From NCBI RefSeq assembly GCF_000264905.1, contig NW_006763140.1:537575-601574 (forward strand): a stretch of 64,000 bases of DNA, written 5' to 3'. This stretch comes from Stereum hirsutum FP-91666 SS1 (Eukaryota; Basidiomycota; Agaricomycetes; Russulales; Stereaceae). Below the pieces are notes generated by a model that made no database searches, had not been told where the DNA came from, and saw nothing but the letters and a program-made list of their open reading frames with translations. Both the position numbers and the translations under genes were made by a program. Of the stretch, positions 1-10,572 are shown piece after piece. The number at the start of each line of letters is the position of its first letter. The stretch's first letter is position 1.

Positions 1-287
1 GACGAGGGCATTGTGGTGGGCGGGGAAGAGGATGATGGTGGTCACTGGTGAGATGTGGCATCCAGCATCGCCATTTTGCCACATCAATCCTGCGTGGGAA
101 ACCGGACTCAATTATTGGGCCACCTCGGGAGCATCAATGTTTGAATATTTGAATGAGTATGAGGCGCTCAAATTTTGGAACACGCGCAAAAGAAGGGCAT
201 GGGGGTCATCGGCCCTTTTTGTCGAGCTGATTTCGTGGCAGCCTCTGAACTGATATATTATCCTTTTCTCGATACAGGCCGCTACAT

Positions 288-886
288 CTACCAATGCTTC
301 TCACTGATATCGACTGTGTTGACGTCCACTCCATCCTTGTACCACCTCTCCTCGTCGGAGATCTTCACGTCGTTTCCACTCATCTGACGCTTCTTCATCC
401 TGCCGTCCTCCGCAAAGGTCCAATCCTCGAGACCATAACATCTGTACCACTGACCGCTCTCGTCATGCCACTCGTACCAGAATTGGACAGCGATCTGTTC
501 CATCGACGATTATAAGCCAGCAGAAATAAGAAATTATTCCAGGAGCGTGCGTATGACGGCCTACCTTGTTGTCAGTGAAAGAGAACAATTCTTTGCGGAG
601 ATGATATCCGTTCTCCTTTTCCCATTTCTTGCTCAGAAACTCGACGATCTTGTCATGGCCTTGCAGAAACGTGTCCCTGTTGCGCCATATGGAGTCAGGG
701 GTATATCCAAGCTTCACACGGGAGGGATCTCTATGTCGAGGGACAGGCAATTTAGCTCCATGCTTCAGGCAGTCACTGTGGGCTGAAAACGTACCTGGTA
801 TTCCACAAGTCCTGCGCGGCTTTCACCTTCTTCTGGGCAGTCTCGGCGGTGAAAGGAGGAAAAGGGGGTCTGTCGGTGGAGCTCAT
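288..886 (-). CDS. DUF1348 (NTF2/SnoaL-fold) family protein
   Basis: Three exons (886-795, 730-565, 494-288) join into a protein of about 154 residues, the usual length for DUF1348. The start ATG gives MSSTDRPPFPPFT, the typical N-terminus. Family landmarks follow in order: a segment reading YTPDSIWRNRDTFLQG, then FLSKKW, then after the second intron IAVQFWYEWHDESGQWYR, a WTFAEDGRM motif and a C-terminal DVKISDEERWY. Both introns have GT-AG ends and preserve the family pattern across the joins. DUF1348 proteins adopt the cone-shaped NTF2/SnoaL fold; no reaction is established for the family, so no substrate is assigned. The predicted product is soluble, with no signal peptide. It stands alone on the minus strand, at the edge of a group of oxidoreductase genes. 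Family call is firm; function unknown. Confidence 0.9.
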
Positions 887-2028
887 GATTGATGCTTTAG
901 GAGTGGGTTCTGCAGAGCAAAGGGCTTTATATTAGATGGACAGCACTAACAGGGTTTCGAAATAGAAAAAGAACATCATACTTGCGATTCGTCAGGTCAC
1001 TGCGTACAGGCGAAGCGTTGGTAAGACAGTCTGATGTTATCAGATCTGGCCCTCGAGTTCAACCCTGGTCAAGCTGAAACGTCTAAAAATTGTGTTCGAA
1101 CACCGAACAAACCTCTAACACGCGTTACGATCCATCAACGAAGTCCACACTTACCGTTGAACTCCAACTCGCGGGACACAGATGACGCGGTGAGCGGGTG
1201 GACAGACGCCCTTGACTCGTTTTTGAGGCTGTTACAGTAAGCGCAAATCAGCTTGTCGGTGGTATACATGTGTAAGGTGTGCCCTTGAAAATTGAATCAA
1301 GATGACTCGGAATGTATGTGCATACATTGATGGTTGACCGTCACGAAACACGCGTACTGTGCGGCAACAAGAACAAAGAAGACCCTTCCTGTAGCTGTGG
1401 AGAATTGAAGCGCCGACATAGGCAATGGCCGGCTTGGAGTAGGACCGGGAATTGGATATTTGACGTTCTTCAGCAACCACCTTTTGGTTCCGACAGATGC
1501 ACGACAGATGATCCTCGTTTGCCCGATTGAAACCTCATCTACTCTGCGGCGTTCACTAGACTTTCTCCTGGTAGCACTTGCAGTTTTCGTGGCAAAAACC
1601 GTACGTAGAGCCCAAGTAGAGCCTCTCCCCGTAAATCTTGCACAACTCGAAATGCGCGGTGTTCGTCAGGCTGAGTATCAAGATACGTTTGTCTTGAAAT
1701 GCCATAGCATGAATACATCGGCACTCTTCGAGCAGTATCAACAATATGACCTCCTCTGCTTCTAGATATGTCAGTTGGTTGCAGGACAAGACCGTCTTCT
1801 CTCATGCTCGGACTTATAATACCATCTTACCCTCAAACAGTCTTTATCGTCACGCGAGAGACTCGTATGTTACTAACTTGCTGTTTTTCTGCTATGCACG
1901 TATGGCACGACTATTGCATTTTTAGACGCATTGGCTGATAACAATTATCTTTGATCCTTCTAGTTTTAGTAACTTTTTTGAAAGCGATCCTGGATATTGT
2001 ATGATTGGTTGCTAAAGACGTCTTTGGG
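887..2028. other. intergenic, no supported gene
   Basis: No recognisable gene. On the minus strand, around 1556-1705, an open stretch starting MAFQDKRI ends in a cysteine-rich segment (CKIYGERLYLG, then CHENCKCYQ) that could be the last exon of a small Cys-rich protein. I could not find a convincing upstream exon or signal peptide, so it is not called. Confidence 0.4.
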
Positions 2029-2036
2029 TATATATA
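2029..2036 (+). promoter_or_regulatory. TATA box, probable promoter of the MFS gene
   Basis: TATATATA about 300 bp before the chosen ATG of the MFS transporter. It is palindromic, so strand is assigned only from the downstream gene. Confidence 0.4.
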
Positions 2037-2332
2037 GCCCATAAAACCAGCACAATGCGATCCCATGAGCCCATCGTGGAAGCTTGGAAGTATTTTTGAC
2101 GAAGGCTATAACTCGCTGTGAGAGGAATCTAGCTGTTTACGTTGAAGTTTCTCATGCACTTATCACACCCGTCTTAGGGCATCCATTCAATGTGACGTCC
2201 TTTGACTGGCTTAGCGGAAGGGCGTCACTTTCGGTTGCGACTTTATACAAAGGCCCCGATGATTACTTCATTCACACCCCACACGTCTACGGTGCTACAC
2301 CCTTCGTCGGCCGCTGCAGATCGTCTATCACA

Positions 2333-4174
2333 ATGTCAAGGTTCGAAGAAACCGGAAAGACGACCACTGATACGATATCATCGGTACCGTCGAATGACAT
2401 CGAGAAAACTTTCGACACTAAGGATGTCGTTGGAATATCAACTGACGCCGTCTATGAAGTTGACCGAGCCGCAGAGCGACGGTTCGTTGTTTGTCTTGAA
2501 TCGCATGATCTCATCTACTGACCTTTTCACTGATCGAAACAGTCTTGTATGGCGAATGGACATCCGCATTCTCCCGGCCTCGATGTTCATATATGTTCTG
2601 AATTTCCTTGCGAGAGCGAACATAGTGCGCGGAAATCTTCCCTCGTACCTCTCGCATAAATTGATAGACACCCTGCGTCCTCGGTGTAGGGAAATGCCAA
2701 AATTCTGAATGAAAACACGGGAAACTCGCTCGACCAAACGCTTCAAATCACGGACCATCAATACACTGTCGCCTTGATGGTCTTCCTCATAGCCTACATG
2801 ATCTTCCAAATCCCATCCAATTACTTGCTGAAGAGATGCTACCCTTCACGATGGATTGCATTCCTAATGTTCGGATGGGGGCTGATGACTCTATGCCTTG
2901 GGTGAGTCTCGAAACGATGATTTCTACTCTTGGCGGCTTGTGTGTGTCTTACCCCTCGCACCAGGTTCGTCAAAAACTTCAGTCAGCTCACCGCAGTTCG
3001 ATTCCTACTTGGTGCATTCGAAGCGGGACTTTTCCCGGGCCTCATATGTTCGTTGCCCATCTGCATTAATACAAAACACGCGAGGAACTCAATGGACTAT
3101 CTATCTCAGACTTCCTGACATTTTGGTACAAACCTCGTGAGCGCGCCGTTCGAATCGCCCTCATCGCAGCCTGCGCTACCCTCGGCGGAGGTTTCTCTGG
3201 TGTTATAGCCTTTTGTGTGGGTCTTCTCAACAAGTCGAGAGGCCTCGAAGGCTGGCGCCTCCTCTTCATAATCGAGGGCGTACCTTCCTGTTTCGTCGCC
3301 TTTTTCGTCTGGTTTTTCTTCCCCGACTATCCCGAGACTGCACGCTGGCTCTCTCCGAAAGACAAGGAGCTCGCAGTCAATCGAATCAAGGGAGAGGTAT
3401 CTCTTGGTCATGCGAAAATTACGTGGGATGAATCGAGAAGGACGTTATTGGATTGGAGGCTCTATCTACACTACCTCGCCTTCGTCGCGATCTCCATCCC
3501 GTTCTCAAGCTTTCAGTTGTTTGCCCCGACGATCGTCGCCGGACTCGGCTTCGAGAACCTCAGGGCGCAGCTGTTCACAGTTCCACCGTATGCTATTGCC
3601 TTTGTCTCGACGGTGATCACATCACGCCTAGCCGATAAATATGAGATGTGGTCCTGGGGATCGTTCGTACCCATGGCCTTGTCGGGCATAAGTTTCCTTG
3701 TCTTAGGTGAGCGACAGTTTTCTTGTTAACTTCCCTAGCGCTACTCACCATGAACACAGGACTACTTCCAACTATGGACTTCAAAGCTCGATACGGGATG
3801 CTCTGCATGGCCGCGTCCTGGGCTTACGCCTGTAACCCCTCCCTGCTCAGCTGGCTTACCGCTAATCTCAAGAGCACGACTGCCACGTCACTCAGCGTAG
3901 CGCTCAATGTGACTCTCGGTACTCTTGGGCAAATAATCGGTGAACTTCCTTCCTTCCTTACCTTCATTACAATCTACCCACGCTCAGAGCTAATCGACCA
4001 ACGTTCGAAGGCGTCTACATATACAAGACGGACGAAGCGCCGACTTTTCCTACAGGCCACTTCACCAACGCGGCTGCACTTCTATTTGCAGCGGCGCTAG
4101 TCCTGTGGCTCCGTGTGGTTTACATTAGGCGAAACCGTGTACTTCCACTTGGAGAGGGGTTGTGGAGGTTATAG
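2333..4174 (+). CDS. MFS transporter, allantoate permease (Dal5)/ACS family
   Basis: Seven exons (2333-2481, 2543-2624, 2690-2901, 2965-3047, 3110-3706, 3760-3939, 4011-4174) give about 488 residues, normal for the anion:cation symporter family of MFS permeases. Family landmarks appear in order: AAERRLVWRMDIRILP before helix 1, ARANIGNAK after it, IAYMIFQIPSNYLLKR, the helix 4 segment RFLLGAFEAGLFPG, FWYKPRERA, GWRLLFIIEG and FPDYPETARWLSP ahead of the central loop, and near the C-terminus YKTDEAPTFPTGHFTNAA, a Dal5-family signature. These proteins sit in the plasma membrane and import small organic anions such as allantoate, nicotinate, pantothenate or biotin precursors; the substrate cannot be read from sequence. 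The second exon is only 82 nt. The downstream epimerase converges on it with 185 bp between stops. Confidence 0.92.
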
Positions 4175-4358
4175 TGTGGCTCTCTGTCAACGCGCTGTTC
4201 GTTCATGATTCAGTTCTTATTGTCCAGATTTCTGCTGTGTACGTATAAGGATAAGCATTGGCTCGAGACTAGATGTTTGGGACTACGAGCTCCATTCTTT
4301 GTAATGTGGGCACACACTCTCTAATATTCGGTTTGTACAAGAAAAGCACGTTCTTTGT

Positions 4359-5832
4359 CTAGGACGACGTAACATTAATTCCTAAGGCCTTCTCCCTCTT
4401 CAAAATAGCATCAACTGTCTCGTCCAACGTCTCCTTCCACTCCTTGTAATCCTCATCCTTCATCCCAATCCATCGCTCCGCACTCTTCCCACTGAACTTC
4501 GCCCATGCCTCTGGGTATTCCCATCCTTCGGGAACCTCAAGCAGTCTATCTCTAAGCTCGGGCCTTGTCTCTGCAAGATACTCAACAGCATCTTTCCAGT
4601 GCATCGTTTTGGCTTTCAATACCACACGCTTGACTTCCCCAGGCGACGAGGAGGGCAACGAGGCAGGGGGTGTAAGAAGCAGAACATGTGCGCGAGCGAC
4701 GGCGGAGACATGGATGTAAGAAGGTCTGTACATAGACTTGGCTGGCGGCAGAGGTTGGCGAGCACCTGGTGGGTTCTTGAAGAGAGAATAAATGGCGTCA
4801 TTAGTGCCATCCGCTGGGGCGTCAAGAACTTGTCCGCGTCCGGTAGGCCCGTATATGTATGCCGGGTGAACTGCGAACGAACATCGTAGTCAGTGAGAAG
4901 GCCTGGGTAGTCTTATGAGTTAAAAATCAATTTATCATACCCGTAGATATTTCAATTTCGGGGTGGGCCTTAGCAAACTCAAGGACAGCTTTCTCTGAGA
5001 GTGACTTCGATGTGGGGTAAACCATACGAGGTTCTGCACCAGGTCTGGTGGCATCTTCGTAGGTCAAGTTGCTGAAGTCTATGTTTCGTAGCAGGGTATG
5101 CATCAGTATTGCCACCAATATTGCAAGTCAAGTTACGCACACACCTTGATCGTCTAATACCGCTTCCTTCCAGATTGCATGAGGATGTACAACCGCGGCC
5201 ACACTCGAAGTGACAACTGCCTTCTTTACCGTTCCTGTCTTCGCGGCAAATTCTAGAACTCTAGTCGTGCCCTCGATCGCACCCTGTCAACAATAACATT
5301 CCGAACTAGGGTGAGTCATGCCACTCCGCACAGGGGAGTAGACGCAACGCACTTTGAGTATGACATCGGCACCCTGGCTAAACGGCAGGGGAGATGCTAC
5401 GTGCATCAACGCCTCTATGCCTATTAATCAAAGATCGTCAGTAACCTTGATCATTACCGTCGGATGAAAGAAGGACAACTGTACCGTCAAATGCTGCAGT
5501 CATATCAGAGCTTGAGATATCCTCTATCGTGCAAAGTTCAAACCGGCCTTCGTCCTTCTCGACACTGTACGCGGCGAGAAGACGGTCCGCTTTACTTGGT
5601 CGAGCGATCCTACACACCGTGTAGAACAGAGTAGTTAGAGATCGTCATCACGAGTATGGTGAAAAGGAGATACTGCCTACCCCCTTACTTTATGTCCGGC
5701 TTCGAGCAATTGGTCTACAACATGGGAGCCTACAAACCCAGAGGCCCCTGTGACCTAAATTATAGTTTCGCTGTCAGAATACGGAATATGACTGCTAGAA
5801 TTGTCCGCCATGCTCACGAGAACAAAGACCAT
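4359..5832 (-). CDS. NAD(P)-dependent epimerase/dihydroflavonol-4-reductase-like
   Basis: Extended short-chain dehydrogenase of the dihydroflavonol reductase/methylglyoxal reductase (Gre2-like) group. The first exon encodes only MVFVL; the second starts VTGASGFVGSHVVDQLLEAG, the TGxxGxxG Rossmann motif at the extreme N-terminus. The TSSVA strand and the catalytic YPTSK (YxxxK) follow, then a C-terminal substrate domain with VHPAYIYGP, an HVSAVARAHVLLL segment and SAERWIGMKDEDYKEW near the end. At least six introns interrupt the gene. The enzyme should be cytosolic and reduce a carbonyl or oxidise an alcohol with NAD(P)H; substrate unknown. A close paralogue with the same intron after codon 5 lies at 26158-27619 on the opposite strand. 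Confidence 0.9.
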
Positions 5833-7074
5833 GTTGATTGAGTTGTGGATGTTAGGGACGGTTCCAGGATTCTGACTGGTTCGAAGGCGACGAAATGTAT
5901 GACTCGTTCATATCTTCGCTCTTGTACAACCTATCGGGGTGGGAAGGACTCCAGTGCACTTGACTCGACAGAGCCCGGCGAGGGGAGATGGCGATCGGTA
6001 AGCATGGCCGGGAATTGGCAATCCACGCCGGGTTGGTTCGGGTGCCTCCACCTCTGCCCGAGCCACATTATTTCTTGTCGTCCTGCACCCACTTTGCCTC
6101 CCTGCCTTTGCGGTCAACCTAAGCGACAGTAGCTCGATTCTTTCATATGTATATCACTCTTTGGTCGGCGCACATGATATATTTGCGAACTCTACTGTGC
6201 ACAATCATTCGATGTCCCCAAACTTCAATGTTTAAACGTTAAAGCTACCGGCGTCCCTTTGCATGGTGGCACGCACGCTCTTGCCCGGCATCCTGCAGAT
6301 ATTCACAGCCTGACTCGCCTCCGTTGACTCTCGCTGTCTTCAATATTGTTCGCTATTTACCTGGAACCTTCAAATCATCCGACGCGAACTCTACAACATT
6401 ATCTCTGTTTGCTGCTATCACACGGTGTTCACTGACCTCAAGCGTAAAGGTTAGTTTGGGCTACAGAAGGACGATGTAACATCGTGTTGCGAAGTGAGCA
6501 CGATGGAAAGGGTAGCCGAACTAAAACTCCGGAATTTGAGGTGCGTATATGGCCCTTCCAGTCACCAGATATTGCTAATCGAGACTGGCTTTTTGTGACA
6601 TCTTCTACTGAGGTGGCGAACAGGTATCTCCCTGAACACCCTATCTCACCTCTTCCACACAGACGCTACAGTCGCTCACAGCGGCCGATACTATCCAACC
6701 TCACTTTGTCAACCTGAACGCCTGACAACACCGTGGTACCCGATATCCCTCGCCGAAACCGCCGTTCCTTGTTTCAAGTCCTTCATCCCTGAGCTCATCG
6801 ATTCTATGCTCTGCGTTCTTCTGACCCGTCACTCTCCACCTGTCCCTTCCAGGTCGACGGAGAACTCCATGGATATAGGCAATCACGGTGTCAACGGTAG
6901 CCGTCGGCACCTTCACTCTGCTCCAGTAGGGTCTACGCACTAGGCATCTCTTCCCATCGCAGGGAAGAACATGAGGCCGTCGAACACGTTCTAATATGTG
7001 ATAAGTCTTGGTTCGTTGCGTGTTTCACGGTCGTACGTTCACATATCTGATCCTTTCTCCAATGTATGACATCC
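5833..7074. other. intergenic, no supported gene
   Basis: 1.2 kb with many stops in all frames and no recognisable domain. Short stretches (for example near 6045-6100) weakly resemble DNA near 7880-7950, so it may hold decayed duplicate sequence; not strong enough to call. Confidence 0.4.
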
Positions 7075-7616
7075 TCAGAAGCCCCCCTTCACCTCTCCAG
7101 AATAGAACGTCATCGACGGTTCCTACGCAGTCGCAAATCCTATCAGCTTTCATCGCCTCAACGCAACGCAGAAGGCATGTACGTACCGCTCTCATGAGAT
7201 CAGCAGCAATGAACGCCTTGAACGTATCACTTGCAATATGACTACAAAGACAAGAACGATACCCATCAGGCTTGTCGCGGTTCAATTGTAGGAGAGTGAA
7301 GCGGAAAAAGACCTACGTCTCAAAGGCAGCTGCATCGGCATATCGTTCCCAAATGAGGAGCTCATCTCCGTTCTGTGCCCAGCTGTACTCCAGTGTTCCA
7401 GGCTCGTTCTTCACACCAGCTTTCAGCTTGCCGATCCATTCGAGCATCTGAGGACCCGTGCCAGGTTTGGGATAGATCTGGTGGTGAAGAATGCGTATAT
7501 GGGTACGTGACATTAGTGGCACTGGCCAGTGGGGATAAGCGACCTTCAATGCTGTGGCCACTGACCTTTCCTAGGAGGCAAAGCACGCCCTTGATATCAT
7601 GCGGGTTAGAGGTCAT
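7075..7616 (-). CDS. antibiotic biosynthesis monooxygenase (ABM)-domain protein, copy A
   Basis: Four exons, about 103 residues, the normal size for a single ABM/YgiN ferredoxin-like domain. Exon 1 encodes MTSNPHDIKGVLCLLGK. Exon 2 (7477-7317) carries IYPKPGTGPQMLEWIGKL and the family core NEPGTLEYSWAQNGDELLIWERYAD. Exon 3 encodes HIASDTFKAFIAADL. The last exon gives EPSMTFYSGEVKGGF and a stop. That ending is reached only if the intron at about 7200-7130 is spliced, and it matches both the family C-terminus and copy B, which supports the model. ABM proteins form dimers that oxidise aromatic substrates without cofactor, or sometimes only bind small molecules. An in-frame ATG 36 nt upstream exists, but the start at MTSN is shared with copy B. 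Part of a tandem pair. Confidence 0.88.
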
Positions 7617-9209
7617 TATCGGCGGTAGTTGCTGGAAGGTAACGTTTGACAATTGTGAGTGAAAGCGGTCGTTGCCAAATTGATAGCTCGTTAGAGGTTG
7701 TAGATGTATGTGTTGGTCAGGACGTGAATCAGCGCAGAGACGTGCTGACGAGAAGATTGAACCGGGAAAACATGTGGATTTTCGTCTTCTTGTGGGCTAT
7801 GGATCTCGCACACATACCGTCAGTTCCCTTCCTTTGCGCTCGTCTCCGCTTGAGGCTGAACACTACTCACGGATTCGAGTGGCGGCCTCCACCTCTCTCC
7901 GAGCCCCACTTCATTCACATAAATCGCGCGGTTCTCGCTTAGAGCCCTCAACCCACTTCTTTTGCGTTCTCGAGGTATCTTTGACGTGGTTACTATCGAT
8001 GCAAATGTAAGTAGCATATTGGTGTGGACCACATCGTACTCATGAGGTTGCACCTTTCCTAGTGGCCGTCTCCGCCGCCCATTCCATTCCGGCTGTCCTA
8101 CTACATCTCGTCCGCCTTGCCTATGCATCTCTTCGGTTAATCTGAGCACGATTCTGAACCTTGAGAGGCTATGAGTGTTCTTTGATCGGTGCGCGATGGA
8201 CAGGCTTGCGTACCACAGATCCTAACTCTGAACTCCAATGTTGACGCTACTGGTGTTCCTTGCTCGCATGGCCTCCATGTTTCTCGAGGTGGTTCTGATC
8301 TCGAACAAATATCCCAGTTTTCTTCCGGTGGCTGACACCGTACAGCTCCACTTTCTAAAACAGAACGACTAGGGCCATGATCATCCACATCGCAGCATCC
8401 GGCCCTGCTCCTCTCCGAACTGCTATAACTTGCTTTAGGATGATATCCACGTTCTTCACGGCCGAAGGGACCGGCGATACTTCCCTATCGTGCATATCTG
8501 GGCAGTCACACTCTCCGCCTTCGTCGAGGCTGCCGTATCAGGGATAGTTACGGACCTGTTGTTCAAGATTTCTTACTGCACCAGGTGCAGGTGTCCTACC
8601 ATAGCTGTGGCAGTTCGTGGCATCATGACGTAGTTTTTCCCTGCTTTTGTCTACGCCTGCTCTCACAGTGGCTCGCTTGAGCGACTCGAGTCAAGTGTAC
8701 GGTGGAAACTGTAGCTACGAGCTGAGTCAGTCGAGCTAGAACTTAATTTACATAAGTCTACGCTGCAGTCGTTCCGGCGTACGCTACCTGGACGAAAGAG
8801 GATGTCATGGAAAGACTCACGGATTTTTTTCTGAATCTGATCAAGGTTCATTCATTTACTATGGGAATACCTGGACACTCGACACTACGGGGTTTCTAGT
8901 CAGGTTTATTTGAGCGTAGATATTTTCCATGTAACTCAATAAACTTTAGTTGATGCAATATACGTACAGCCTTGGGAGAAGTGATGGATCAGACAATGGT
9001 GTGAACGGCCATCGATGATTTCTTCACTTGCATCTGGTTGCTTTGTCAACGAGTTTCGCACCGGGTACTCACCTACGCCAGGCATTTTCGATGTGCGAAC
9101 GAAGATGAGGCAGTCGAGCGCATTCCGACGTACAATGTCATAAGTCTTGGTTGTGTTACAGATTGATGTACATCCGATGGTCCACTCTTTCCCCGCTTTA
9201 TGAATACAT
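7617..9209. other. spacer between the two ABM genes, no supported gene
   Basis: 1.6 kb without a recognisable product. A stretch at about 8450-8635 on the plus strand is open and moderately hydrophobic, but has no start, no family match that I can name and stops on both sides. Could hold relics of a duplicated unit. Confidence 0.35.
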
Positions 9210-9731
9210 TTAGAAGTCTCCTTTCACCTCTCCAGAGTAGAACGTCATCGATGGCGCCTACGTGAACGCGAAATCCATGATCAGCAGCCGCCACGACGCA
9301 GAGAAGGCGAACATTTACCGATCTCCAAAGATCAGCAGCGACGAACGCTTTGAAAACATCATTCGTGGTGTGCCTACGTGACCGAAGGTAATTACTTGGG
9401 TTACAATTGTCAAGGCAAAGAGCCGGAAACAAAAAGACTCACGCCGCAAAGGCAGCCGCATCGACATATCGTTCCCAAACGAGGAGCTCGTCTCCGTTCT
9501 GCGCCCAACTGTACTCTAGCGTGCCAGGCTCATTCTTCACGGCATCTTTTAGTTTTCCGATCCATTCGACGACTTGAGGGCCCATCCCAGCTTTGGGATG
9601 TATCTAACGTGAAGGTCATGGGTGGGTGAAGTTAGCGGTGTCGACATGGAGAGAAATGATCGCCACTTGTCACTCATTACCTTTGCGAAGAGACAAAGCT
9701 CCCCCTTGATGTCGTTCGGGTTAGAGGTCAT
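9210..9731 (-). CDS. antibiotic biosynthesis monooxygenase (ABM)-domain protein, copy B
   Basis: Paralogue of the gene at 7075-7616 with identical exon structure. Exon 1 is MTSNPNDIKGELCLFAK; exon 2 starts IHPKAGMGPQVVEWIGKL and contains the same NEPGTLEYSWAQNGDELL core; exon 3 has NDVFKAFVAADLWRS; exon 4 ends APSMTFYSGEVKGDF then TAA. All four exons and the donor/acceptor positions correspond, so the pair arose by a tandem duplication with roughly 2.1 kb spacing. Even the 3' flank keeps similarity (a shared ATAAGTCTTGGTT stretch). Both copies look intact, so neither is a pseudogene. Likely a small cytosolic dimeric monooxygenase or ligand-binding protein; substrate unknown. Confidence 0.88.
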
Positions 9732-10572
9732 TGGAAAGTGTGAGGCCTGGACTAGTAGTCAGTATAGGATGACCGTCGTCAGTGATAGCGTTTATTGGTA
9801 AAGGGCGTGAGTCAAGCCCGGGGCGCTGACAGGATGATTCCGAATTCCGGGGTAGCTTGGAAATTCCTTCCTTCCGGTGCAGGAAGGAGTACTGCCAAGA
9901 ACAAAGATCGGGCTTTTCCGAGACGTACTTGGTCGAAAGTTCAACATCCGATGATCCACTCAAGCGGCGTCTTTCGATATGTAGTATGTGGCCACTGAGT
10001 AAGGATTTATACTGGCAATGCGCTGATGAGTATATCACAGGTTCCAGCATAGAGACATCGACGATCCATCTCCTTCGGAGCTCAGCCTGGCGATCGCACG
10101 CCGGTGGCATAGTACTAGTAATATTACAGGTCTAAGCTTTGGGCTCCAATGTTCACTCAGCATCAAAACTATTTTCAAGGTGATATTGCTGTAGGAGGTC
10201 AGTTCAACCGGAGGTACACCTCTCCCGTTTGGGATTTCTACAGGGAGTTTACTGTAATCTCCGCACATCCAGCCTTAGGAACGTATCACCAAAGATAGGA
10301 ATTGCAATCCTTTCTGGAACAAAACCTAAGACGCCGGTGCATGCTCTGTGAGCCTTCGTTCACCACGGGCGGCATCCTTATTAACATTGGCCGGCCGTAT
10401 CAAAATCAGCTCAGCTTGATTGCGAGAAGTATGACCGTGACGCGCCTTCAGGTTCCACGGCCCAGTCTGGCACACAAGCATACAAGACTGGCGGCTAATT
10501 TGCAGATTGTAACTTGCGAGCTCGTCTGCGCTTGTAACTCACTTGTCCTTGCGGAGTCTTCTCAGTGTCACG
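9732..10572. other. intergenic, likely promoter region of the flavin monooxygenase gene
   Basis: No recognisable gene in 840 bp. It separates two diverging genes, so it should contain both promoters. No clear TATA box seen. Confidence 0.4.

Noticed and set aside
8450..8635. Hydrophobic plus-strand open stretch between the ABM genes
   Set aside because: No start, no splice pattern and no family I could name.
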